Assembly: GCF_001484765.1 (NCBI RefSeq)
Contig: NZ_KQ947377.1
Coordinates: 312,437-376,436, forward strand
DNA: 64,000 nucleotides
Origin: Entomohabitans teleogrylli
GTDB lineage: Bacteria; Pseudomonadota; Gammaproteobacteria; Enterobacterales; Enterobacteriaceae
Direction of reading: 5' to 3'
Positions 26,244 to 35,300 of the stretch are shown one piece after another. The translations under genes were made by a program, and so were the position numbers. Below the pieces are notes generated by a model. It was not told the origin of the DNA. It did not search any database and saw nothing but the letters and a program-made list of their open reading frames with translations. The first letter of the stretch is position 1, and every line of letters begins with the position of its first letter.

Positions 26244-27017
26244 TCATTGAGGTAATATAATGCTTGGTGCACGATTTGTAGCAGTAGGAATAGTATCGTA
26301 AATCATAAAGTTCACGTCTCTTCCATATTTTTTACTCATATTATTTGCTAAATCAAATAATCCCATTTTTTTCAAATCACTTTCAGTCAATGGGCGAGTT
26401 CTAGTTCCCTGGCCTCTCGTAGGTATACCAGCTTTATTAGCAGCGTTCATCACATCACTACCGGCAAGTGCTATATCAAAATCACTTACTCTGCCTTGGT
26501 CAAAAGGTTTCCCTGTTCTATAACTTTTACCAGTTACAGCACTACCTTGGATAATCGGTGTTGTACCTGAATATCCGGCATCTGAAAGCCCTTTTCTTAC
26601 ATCCTGACCGAACTGATTGAAATCATTAGCATCTTTAAAACCTTTGGGTATACAGCCAATTAACCCCAACGGATCGATCCAGCTTAACGGATTATGCACA
26701 TACGCATAGGTATTTAGTCCCCCCGCCAACCCTATCGGATCCGGCATCAGGTACTGCCCGGTCTCCGGTTCATAATAACGGTACCGGTTATAATGTAAAC
26801 CCGATTCTTCATCCGCATACTGCCCGGGAAAACGCAGCGGATAGTCCGGCCTCACCTCATCATCATTCGCCGCCGGCAGCGGCCAGAACTCCGCCCGACC
26901 CCACGTGTTACTGCGCGATGACCATGCCAGCCGTCCACCTTCCGTCAGCAACTCCCGCGGCGTACCCAGATAGTCCACCACCACATAATGCAGCTGACCA
27001 CGCTCATACCGGGCCAC
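26244..27017 (-). CDS. Orphan Rhs tip with nucleotidyltransferase-like toxin (cassette 5)
   Basis: Residues 1-120 are Rhs core and boundary (DYLGTPRELLTE, YRYYEPETGQYLMPDPIGL, WIDPLGL). The frame is also open upstream to about 27060 with more Rhs core (LDWAVHWLYAPGALTPVARY) but no good start. The tip has a nucleotidyltransferase signature: GSAVTGKSYRTGKPFDQGRV followed by SDFDIAL, i.e. G-S then D-x-D. Such toxins modify tRNA or proteins by adding nucleotides. It is a truncated rhs end, likely silent unless recombined. Confidence 0.7.
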   Translation of the reverse strand: MARYERGQLHYVVVDYLGTPRELLTEGGRLAWSSRSNTWGRAEFWPLPAANDDEVRPDYPLRFPGQYADEESGLHYNRYRYYEPETGQYLMPDPIGLAGGLNTYAYVHNPLSWIDPLGLIGCIPKGFKDANDFNQFGQDVRKGLSDAGYSGTTPIIQGSAVTGKSYRTGKPFDQGRVSDFDIALAGSDVMNAANKAGIPTRGQGTRTRPLTESDLKKMGLFDLANNMSKKYGRDVNFMIYDTIPTATNRAPSIILPQ

Positions 27018-27116
27018 CGGCGTCAGCGCGCCCGGCGCATACAGCCAGTGAACCGCCCAATCAAGTTGAAGAATAAAAAGCAGGGACGACCCAAAGATGA
27101 TCTCCCTGACTTTTAC

Positions 27117-27914
27117 TTATGGCAGCTTTCTCTGTGTTTTTTTAATGGTTAGCGGTTTCCAAGATATTAATACTCCGGCGTTACCAAGATATTTATTTAC
27201 CTCGTCAAGTTCCGCAGCATCAACTGTCCATAGCCATAAACCACTACTTAACTCTTCAAGGACACCGTGCTTTTCATCACTTGATATCCACTCTTTCAAG
27301 TTAATATTGCTAATGACAATATCAAGATGATGGCGATTAATCACATTAACTGGATATACCATCCTTAGCATCGTACTTTTATAACGCTCCTGCCCTTTAA
27401 ATCTACCAGAGCACTCTTTTCTGAACAAAGAGGCGTCTTCATATTGATATATATTAACCATATTATCACCAGTAGCATAATAAAATGCCTTAGTGATTTT
27501 ATCGCTATCATATTTAACACCATATGAATATGATATTTTATTAGATAATGTTCTTAAAAATTCAATTGTAGCCTTGGGCTCATCAACCACACTTGGATAT
27601 TGTGCATCAATATAGTGGAAGCCCCCAAACTCATTGGTCATATAACCGAAAGATGCATACCATGGCTGCACATCTCTCTTTTCTGAATATATTCTAAAAG
27701 CAGTAATTTCATTGTTTTTTATTTTTTTCTTTAAATCAGGAAATGATATTTCTATAATATCGTGATCGCCTGGATGATCGCCATTCTTTAGTATTTTATA
27801 ATATCCAGCACCAGTAATAGGTATACCAAGATCAGTAAAAAGCTTCTCACCTAGTTCGCACGCAGTTTCTGAACCTATATCTTCAGTATTATATAAAACC
27901 ATTCCAGAATACAT
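27117..27914 (-). CDS. Probable immunity protein for the REase-like tip
   Basis: A 265-residue protein starting MYSGMVLYNTEDIGSETACE. The middle has ASFGYMTNEFGGFHYIDAQY, reminiscent of an Imm52-type family by eye only. It follows the restriction-endonuclease-like tip by 9 bases on the same strand. Composition is AT-rich. The 3' end abuts Rhs-core debris of the next cassette. Confidence 0.62.
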   Translation of the reverse strand: MYSGMVLYNTEDIGSETACELGEKLFTDLGIPITGAGYYKILKNGDHPGDHDIIEISFPDLKKKIKNNEITAFRIYSEKRDVQPWYASFGYMTNEFGGFHYIDAQYPSVVDEPKATIEFLRTLSNKISYSYGVKYDSDKITKAFYYATGDNMVNIYQYEDASLFRKECSGRFKGQERYKSTMLRMVYPVNVINRHHLDIVISNINLKEWISSDEKHGVLEELSSGLWLWTVDAAELDEVNKYLGNAGVLISWKPLTIKKTQRKLP

Positions 27915-27923
27915 ATGTTCCTC

Positions 27924-28397
27924 TTATATCCCTGAAATTAAATTATCTAATGCTAACTTCATATCTCGCGCATTATACGGATGTTCAAGAACAATAACTT
28001 CACCTTGCCTATTTGGCGGTAAATTACTCATTGCAGTATCATTACGACTAGTAAGTGTTGGAAGTTTTTTACCCATATCTGTTTTCGATGCAAGTTCTAT
28101 AGCATGAACGTTACCATTCATATCAACAGCCATAATATCAGGTCGCCGTCCTGAGATTCCTTTACCATTAGCAAAGCTATATGACCTATTCAAATAAACT
28201 TCTTTAAATTTACCACTCATGGCTAATTTATTAGCTATAACCTCGGAAAACTGATCGTGACCAGGAGTTCCATCTTTTTGGCCTTTACCAAATATTTTTG
28301 TTCCGTTTACTTCACGTACTGGACATGCAACCAACCCATACGGATCAATCCACCCCAGTGGATTATTCACATATCCGTATGATCTTATTCCCCCCAC
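27924..28397 (-). CDS. Orphan Rhs tip with restriction-endonuclease-like toxin (cassette 4)
   Basis: Only the last part of the Rhs boundary remains ([27 protein letters not shown]). The toxin follows: [20 protein letters not shown], then [13 protein letters not shown] and [10 protein letters not shown], which fit the D...ExK core of a PD-(D/E)XK nuclease. A stop lies just upstream in frame near 28440, so only about 15 codons of Rhs precede. The target would be DNA; function is inference from the motif. Confidence 0.72.
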   Translation of the reverse strand: MGGIRSYGYVNNPLGWIDPYGLVACPVREVNGTKIFGKGQKDGTPGHDQFSEVIANKLAMSGKFKEVYLNRSYSFANGKGISGRRPDIMAVDMNGNVHAIELASKTDMGKKLPTLTSRNDTAMSNLPPNRQGEVIVLEHPYNARDMKLALDNLISGI

Positions 28398-28439
28398 CAG
28401 CCCTATCGGGTCATCGGGACGATCCGGTGCAGGTCGTAC

Positions 28440-29019
28440 TTTTTAACACGCTACCGCCCGCGCCACTCCTGGCTTTCCGGCCATCACCTTTTACTTATTT
28501 AACAGCACGTTAACCAAACTTTCCCGACGCGCGTTTTCACCCCCGCTCACCATATCACCACCGCCACGAACCTGTCATTCCGCTTTCCACTAAGTCCGTT
28601 TCCGGCAACCCGTGACGGGGGGCCGCCAGGCCGCCACTGGTGGCATGGCGGGGCCACAGCGCGGGGTCTGCGGGTGCGGGCGGAGAGAGTCCGAAAGCGA
28701 CGGAACGGCGCTCTATGGCATCGTTGCCTGACCGGGGTTTGCCTTTACATGACCACACGGACCAGGGCGGGCAGCGGAAGCTGGCGAGGCGGGAACGAGT
28801 GACGCGCGGCCTTTTTGCGCGGCACGAGCCGCCGCAGCCAGACGACGCCGGGCGGGCATAAAGCCCTTTACAAGCGGAGGCCGCAGGCCGACAACCCTTT
28901 ACCGCAGGCTGGCCCGCAACGCCGCACCCGCAGAACGGCACCGGAGCCGCCAGGGATGGCGGCGACTGCGGTGCCGGGGAGGCACACTGCACCCGAACCG
29001 GCAGGAGCGAGTGCCAGCG
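28440..29019. other. GC-rich segment of unknown nature inside the tip array
   Basis: Roughly 550 bases of very GC-rich sequence stand between AT-rich immunity genes. Frames are open on both strands (for example 28555-28992 minus, 28640-28861 plus) but all translate to low-complexity Arg/Ala/Pro/Gly peptides that look non-coding. No tRNA, inverted terminal repeat or Rhs homology is visible in it. Compositionally it differs from everything nearby. Confidence 0.6.
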
Positions 29020-29105
29020 AGCTGCGCTTCATCCAGGTCGTTTATCTTCTCTGCACACAGGTCATCGGCATCATAACGGTAATGCCAGATCACGCCGCCC
29101 CATAT
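29020..29105 (-). pseudogene. Rhs core fragment
   Basis: The minus strand reads GGVIWHYRYDADDLCAEKIN, DLDEAQLAG, a typical YD-repeat segment near the end of an Rhs core. It is too short to encode a domain and marks an old recombination scar. Confidence 0.65.
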
Positions 29106-29147
29106 AGTTCTGTTACCACTGTAACTGATTGCTCAGAAACCAAGTAA

Positions 29148-30038
29148 CTACTTAATTGCTTCAAACAAGGAGTTACTACAATCTGGTTCATACCTAACCT
29201 GCGTAAACCCTTTCGACATGAAATAATCAGGTAAGGTGGGATCATTCCATTTTGCGCCGCAACCAATAATATGAATTCTTTTAATGGAGCTTGAACATGC
29301 GATGGGTTTTATATCTATAATTTTCGTACACCCATAAAATTCAACATCCTCAACATGAGACAAGTTTTGAATTCCATTTAAATCATTAACTGTACAAAAT
29401 CGAACTTCTAATTTAGATAATTTATCAATATTAGATACATCCTTGAAAGATTGTAACTTCCCGGACAATATCATTAAATATTCTATGTTTGTTTGTGATA
29501 ATTCATTAATTGAATTAATAGTCAGCGGATTTTCTACTATAAGAGATTGAAGCTTTGGCAAAAAAATGATCTCATTAAACTCTGACTCATCCTTATTAAT
29601 ATTGACATGCAAATTAGTTAAATTTGGGAAATTGTGATGTGAAAAACCAACATTTCCACCTACCCCTTGCAATTCAGTAATATTATAGAAAATCTCACTA
29701 CTTATCCAATTTACTCTCTTTTTTTTATTTTCACCTAACAAGCCAACGATAATTGTTTCAACATTGGCAGGAATAAGATTAGTTTTCATTTCAGGAACTA
29801 AATAAGTTGGTATAGTAATTTTTTTTAAATTAGGCAGGGTTTGAATAATGTCTGGAAAATTAATATCTTCCAAGTTATCAGGAATTAACTCTATGAAATC
29901 CACTTTATCCTTCTGATATTCTGGAATACAATTCCATTTCAATTCACGTCCCAAGAATGCTTTCTTATTTAATATATCTTCTGAAACATCACCATGCATT
30001 GGCCAACGATCTGCATTACGCATTGTAAAATTTCTCAT
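29148..30038 (-). CDS. Leucine-rich-repeat protein, probable immunity protein
   Basis: The 296 residues contain irregular leucine-rich repeats of about 20-24 residues from residue 60 on, e.g. LPNLKKITIP, FPNLTNLHVNI, LPKLQSLIVEN, IDKLSKLEVRF, LSHVEDVEFYG. There is no signal peptide. It follows the unknown Rhs tip by about 20 bases on the same strand, so an immunity role is likely, and LRR folds suit toxin binding. Alternative: a freestanding LRR effector, which the position makes less likely. Confidence 0.68.
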   Translation of the reverse strand: MRNFTMRNADRWPMHGDVSEDILNKKAFLGRELKWNCIPEYQKDKVDFIELIPDNLEDINFPDIIQTLPNLKKITIPTYLVPEMKTNLIPANVETIIVGLLGENKKKRVNWISSEIFYNITELQGVGGNVGFSHHNFPNLTNLHVNINKDESEFNEIIFLPKLQSLIVENPLTINSINELSQTNIEYLMILSGKLQSFKDVSNIDKLSKLEVRFCTVNDLNGIQNLSHVEDVEFYGCTKIIDIKPIACSSSIKRIHIIGCGAKWNDPTLPDYFMSKGFTQVRYEPDCSNSLFEAIK

Positions 30039-30057
30039 ATAGCTGTCTCTATTTTGG

Positions 30058-30423
30058 TTAATTCAATATGGACCAATCGCCAACACTGGATAGCTTATCT
30101 CGTGCCAATTGAGCGAACTCTTCAACTCTATTTATTGCTGCCGCACGAATTTGGTTTGCTGAGTTGGTAGCTTTTGGTATATTTTCAAAAAAATCCATCG
30201 CTTTTTGTTCATAATGTCGCAAAATTCGATTCATTTCTCTCAACCCCTCAGCTTTACCCAAATCAACATACTGGATCGAAACCTTTACTCCATCACGTAA
30301 TTTTCCTGCGCTATCGAAAAGTAAATCAGTTGCTGTTTTATGCCTCAACTTCCCACCAGCCATCCCCCCTCCCTTAGTAGTAAAGTCTGGGCTTGATATA
30401 AATTGTCCATTTGGACCTCTCAC
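30058..30423 (-). CDS. Orphan Rhs-type toxin tip, family unknown (cassette 3)
   Basis: The frame reads EHTGRVRGPNGQFISSPDF at its start, the usual junction style of polymorphic toxin tips, and stays open back to a stop about 15 codons before the GTG at 30423. The remaining 100 residues are mainly helical (KVSIQYVDLGKAEGLREMNR, INRVEEFAQLARDKLSSV) with no motif I can name. No Rhs core precedes it, so it lacks delivery. The LRR gene follows at once. Confidence 0.55.
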   Translation of the reverse strand: MRGPNGQFISSPDFTTKGGGMAGGKLRHKTATDLLFDSAGKLRDGVKVSIQYVDLGKAEGLREMNRILRHYEQKAMDFFENIPKATNSANQIRAAAINRVEEFAQLARDKLSSVGDWSILN

Positions 30424-30646
30424 TCTGCCTGTGTGTTCAATAATTCATCTTAACTTAGGATTATCCCTGATTAATTTTGCGATCCCACATTAGATAACTT
30501 ACTCCAAAGTAGCTGCATATATCTTTGGTCAATTTTTAAAATAAACATGATAAATTAGCTTTTTAAAGCCACTGAACATACATTATAGTAATCAAATAGA
30601 AATCCAAAAATAATCTTAAAGGTTGTTTACAGAAAATGATAATGCT

Positions 30647-31195
30647 TTACAATCTATTTTCCAGAGATAGTGAAAAATCTTCTTTTTTATTTATCAAACT
30701 TAAAGTTACCATTTGTTTCTTTAATTCAGCACCAAGTGCACTATCATCTAATCTTCCAAAATCAATTAAATAAGATATTCTATTTATAATCAATTCAGCA
30801 CAATTTGCGATATATTCTATTGAATCATCAAGGTAGCCATGAACTAAAGATGACATACCTCCTAAAAAATCCATAGCGCCTTGTGAAGCAGATTCATCAT
30901 CCTCATCAATCTCATCTTGATCCCAGTCTATATCTTCAAGATAGGTACATAGCAAGTGCAATCTCTCTGGGCTAAAATTACCACTCCATATAGCTTTCAA
31001 CTCCTCTGCCAAATGGCTGCATGTTCCATCTCCATTTATTTTATCCAGAAATTTTTTTATTTCAAAATCATTAATCATTGGCCATAAACACCAAATTCCG
31101 AATTTTATTCTCTGAACAGAATTGAACAACGCAAGTCTTTTCGTTAGCTGCGATATATGCATTGTTATATTCACTTCATCACCATAACTAGTCAA
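30647..31195 (-). CDS. Probable orphan immunity protein (cassette 2)
   Basis: A 182-residue acidic protein. The best start is a TTG at 31195 (reading TSYGDEVNITMHISQL after it) with a perfect AGGAGG just upstream; an ATG at 31162 is the alternative. The upstream part of the open frame is Rhs debris read out of frame. Sequence such as YLEDIDWDQDEIDEDDESAS is strongly acidic, as in many immunity proteins. The toxin it once matched is gone; only Rhs core remnants lie upstream. Confidence 0.6.
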   Translation of the reverse strand: MTSYGDEVNITMHISQLTKRLALFNSVQRIKFGIWCLWPMINDFEIKKFLDKINGDGTCSHLAEELKAIWSGNFSPERLHLLCTYLEDIDWDQDEIDEDDESASQGAMDFLGGMSSLVHGYLDDSIEYIANCAELIINRISYLIDFGRLDDSALGAELKKQMVTLSLINKKEDFSLSLENRL

Positions 31196-31214
31196 AAAAA
31201 CCTCCTGCTTTACG

Positions 31215-31762
31215 AACCTGCCAGCAGCCCCGTCGGCGTATAGTTGCTCAGCAGCGCAAAACCCGCTCCGCTTTCCCGCCACTGCTCCTCATCCCGGGCG
31301 TTATAGCCCAGGCTCAGCGGCGCATGTCCCTTCACGCTGAATTGCGACACAGCCCCAATCCAGATGCAACGCCACCCCGTCCAGCCGGGTTACCGTCCGC
31401 TGTCCTGACGCATCATACTGATAACTGACGCTGCGCCCGTTGATGCGTTCGGCGATCACCTGTCCGGTATCGTCGTAGTCGAACTCCACCACCGCATCAT
31501 CGCTGGTGACCGTCACCAGACGCCCGGAACCATCATAAATATTATCAATGACCCCGATCAGATTAATCTATTTTTCGGTGTCGCCTTCCGGTGTCAGGAT
31601 GTAGCAGATAACCGTATTTCACCCAGATAATGGTACTCAATGGCCCGTTTTCCCTGGGTGGCGATATTCATCCGGCCACGCTCACCATAGCCGGTTCGCT
31701 GTTCCATTCCGTCCGGGCCGAATATCCCCGTAACCCTGCCGGACTTGTCATACGCATACTGC
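31215..31762 (-). pseudogene. Rhs core pseudogene with frameshifts and a nonsense codon
   Basis: Minus-strand translation in three pieces gives contiguous Rhs core: QYAYDKSGRVTGIFGPDGME through IEYHYLGE; then, shifted, TVICYILTPEGDTEK, a TAG stop, INLIGVIDNIYDGSGRLV and YD repeats to HLDWG; then, shifted again, PLSLGYNARDEEQWRESGAG to TGLLAGS and stop. At least two frameshifts and one amber codon inactivate it. Only the middle frame (31301-31516) looks like a gene on its own. Confidence 0.82.
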
Positions 31763-31819
31763 GTTTTTTATATGGAATAAAGTTTCGCAAGATCATTGAT
31801 GATAATTTCAAAATATCAT

Positions 31820-32353
31820 TCAAAGTTCTTTTTCAACCCACTGTTTCAGCTCTTTTTGTACAATACCAATATTTAAATCATTATTCCAAGATAATATCTC
31901 ATCTCCTTCATAACAATCACTCATCATAAAGAGATATATTAACCCATCTGATTTATTGAAAATATTTTTTTCAATGCAACTTTTCATAGCTTCCAGGCAA
32001 CAGGCTATGACTTTTTTTCTATGGAAATCAAAATCAGTTTTCGCTGAATTCGCTAATAAATCAGCTGATACATCAGAAAATGCGTTATTATTATAAATAA
32101 ATAAATCCACATCACTACAAATGGTTTCACTGAACCATTCAGATGGGCTATACTTATAAGTTAAAGGATAGTTGTTGTCTTTCACTTTATTGAGGTGAGA
32201 TGTAGTATTAAAAAGAAGGGACATCGACATAAGACTCTCATCTGTAAACAGACAAAAAGATATTACCTCATCCCAATATTCTTCCTCTTTAATATGCTCC
32301 ACTAAAGAGGCAATGCTATGAATAATATCATTCTTCAATTTCAAATAATCCAT
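31820..32353 (-). CDS. Immunity protein for the Rhs AHH nuclease
   Basis: A 177-residue acidic protein starting MDYLKLKNDIIHSIASLVEH at the ATG 32353, with GGAGG six bases upstream inside the rhs stop region. The upstream part of the open frame overlaps rhs and is disregarded. It starts 14 bases after the end of the rhs coding frame (32367), the normal position for the cognate immunity gene. A DUF600/Imm-like helical look is possible; no family is claimed. Confidence 0.75.
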   Translation of the reverse strand: MDYLKLKNDIIHSIASLVEHIKEEEYWDEVISFCLFTDESLMSMSLLFNTTSHLNKVKDNNYPLTYKYSPSEWFSETICSDVDLFIYNNNAFSDVSADLLANSAKTDFDFHRKKVIACCLEAMKSCIEKNIFNKSDGLIYLFMMSDCYEGDEILSWNNDLNIGIVQKELKQWVEKEL

Positions 32354-32366
32354 AAATCCTCCACTA

Positions 32367-35300
32367 TCATATAGTACCATTGGCGAACATCTCACCCAAT
32401 TTAGTCAATGCATCTCTAACAGACCCACCTGATGCAACTGTTTCTCGCAAGACTTCATTAACTTTCTGGGCTGCTGCAATAGTGTGATTCTTATTGGGCG
32501 CCCAAACAAGGTTCTCAATTCCATACTTAGGATCTATACCTGCTTCTCTCAATATTCTTTGACTATCCTCAATAAACTTTCTTGCTGCTGCAGGGCCTTT
32601 CTGAAACACGATATGATGTGCATGTGCTCTTATCATATTTATAGGAGCATTTGTACCGGAAAGTTTTGCAAAATAATCTCCCCATGAACCCATAGTTCTA
32701 GATAATTTTGCTGCATCTAACGCGGAATAGCCTTGTTTCCTAAACTGCATATAACGAGCAAATCTTTCCGGACAAGGAGCTAACCCCATAGGGTCCACAT
32801 ACTCCAGCGGATTAGGCACATACCGGTAAGTCTGCTCGCCCCCCTGCAACCCCAGCGGATCCGGACTCAGATAGCTCCCTGATTCCGGATGATAATAGCG
32901 AAAACGGTTATAAACAAGCCCGCTCTCCCGGTCTTCGCTCTGCCCCGCAAATAACAGTCCGGGATCCAGCCTGTCTTCACCCAGATGGCGCATTCGCCCC
33001 TGGCTCAGCCCCCACAGACTGGTCTGCCGACGGCGCCACACCCGTTTGCCTTCCGGGGTATACAGCGCCAGAGGCAGGCCATTGAGATCCGTGGTGGCAT
33101 AATGCGTCTGCCATTCCCCCACAGCATTGCCTTCCGTCCGCCAGTCCTGCTGCGCCAGCAAATGGAATCCGTTAAAAACCTGGTGGCGGATATGCTGCAG
33201 TTCACCGTCCCGGTATTCCCTGATGACCGCTACCGTGTCTCCGTCCCAGAGGTATTCCGTTCGCTGCTTTCTGTGATCGCTCCATTTCGCCGTCCGCCGG
33301 CCCATCACATCATAACGATAGTGCCACGTTTCTCCGCCCGGCTTTTTAAACCCCGTCAGCTGATCCCGGCTGTTCCACTGGTACTCATATATCTGCGGCC
33401 TGAAACCTTCCTCGCGGATGATGCGCTTTGTCATCCGCCCGCTGCTGTCGTACTCAAACCACTCCTTACCCTGCTGCGCCAGCCGGTGTCCCGCACCGTA
33501 GCGGTTTTCCACCTCACTCCGGCCCTGGCCCGGAATATGCAGCCGCGTCAGATAGCCGCTTTCATCATATTCGTACTCCTCATGGTGCAGCGGCCAGCTG
33601 ACCGCCGTCACCTGCCCGTTACCGTTCAGCTGATAACGCACCTGCCCGTCATCATCATTCACCGCCACCAGGCTGCCCCGCGCATCATAATGATAAAGGC
33701 GGTCCTGGCTTGCCAGCACCGGCGCCGGAATATCCTTTTCCTGCTGCGCATCCAGCAGCAGCGTCGGCTGACGGCCCGCCCGCTGACGTACCGGCCGTCC
33801 CACCTCATCGTAGTACTGGCACAGCATAAACCCGCCGTCCGCACTGCGCTGCGCCTCACGGCCCGCCCCGTCATACGCCAGATTCAGCGCCGCCCCGCCC
33901 GGCAGTTTCAGTTCCGTCAGTTCGCCGGCCGCGTTGTACTGGCGGGTGGTCTGCAGTACCCGCCCCCCGCTGTCGCCGTGCAGCCTGATTTCCCGTTCCA
34001 CACTGCGATACGACGGATAGCGCCAGATAATCTCATGCGTCGCATGCTTCTCGCTCACCAGCCGCTGTGCATCATCGTACTCATAGCTGATGCACTCATC
34101 ATGGCTCTCCGTTGCCAGTAACTGACCGGTTTTGCTGTACCGGTAGCGGATTGTCCCCTCAGCGCTGTGTTCTGCTGTACACAAACCCCGGGCATCATAG
34201 TCATAAGTAATTTTCTGCCCCAGGCCACTGGTACGGCTGATACAGTGTCCGTCCTCGTCGTATTCGTAATACCAGACCGCGCCGCCGTAATCCTCTTCTT
34301 CCACCACCTGGCCATACTGATTAAACCGGTAACAGTATGACTCGCCCTGCGGGCTCACGGTCTCCGCCAGTTGCATGGTCACCGGGTCGTAGCGATAGCG
34401 CCAGCGATTGCCCTGTGCATCTGTCCGCGCCACCGGCAGATCAAACGCCCCATACTCCAGCTTCCACTCAACGCCGTTGCCGTCGGTGTGGCATACCAGG
34501 TTGCCATGCCTGTCGTACCGGTACGACGCTGTCGTACGATCGGCATAATCCACCTGCGATAACCTGCCATGTTGCTGCCAGTGCAGGTGTGTCCTTATCT
34601 GGCCCGGCTGTATCACGGTTTCCGGCTGGTCGCGGCGGTTATATTCCAGTTGCCAGCTCCGGCCTGCCTCGTCAGTTATCTGGTTCACGCGTTTATGCGC
34701 GTCATAGAGATAGCGGCGGCTGCTGTTGTCCGGGTGAATTATCCCCGCCAGCAGCCCGTCCGGATGATAGTACAGTTCGGTTTTTTCGCCGGTCGGCGAG
34801 AAAATATGGACTGGCCTGCCCAGCCGGTTATACGTCTGCTGCCATTCATGCCCCAGCGGGTCGACAATTTTGCTCAGCCTGCCCTGGTGGTTATATTCAT
34901 AACACCACGCATTTCCCGCCTCATCGGTATATTTACTCAGCCGCTGGCTGTGCGGCGCATACTCATAAAATGTCTGCCGCCCCTGCGGGGTTGTCCTGGA
35001 GGTGATGTTATGGTTTTCATCGTAGGTAAAACGGGTGACATGGCCGGCCTGATTTTCGGTGGCGATGATATTGTAGCGTTCATCGCGCCAGTAGCGGGTG
35101 CGACAGCCATTGCTGTCGATCGCGTCAGTAAAGTTTTCGCCATAGCTTAATGTGCCGCAGTAAAAACCTTCAGCGCCCTGCGTGGCGACACAGCGGCCTT
35201 GATCATCATAAATAAACTGCACCCAGGTTTTATCATGATCGCCCCATTTCACCAGCCGGTTGGCAGCGTCATAGTCATAAAAAAGGTGGTATTCCTGGGT

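Noticed and set aside
28555..28992. 145-residue minus-strand frame in the GC-rich segment
   Set aside because: Low-complexity Arg/Pro/Ser composition, overlapping frames on both strands, no ribosome site.
32985..34121. 378-residue plus-strand frame
   Set aside because: It lies opposite the Rhs YD repeats and reflects their codon bias on the other strand.
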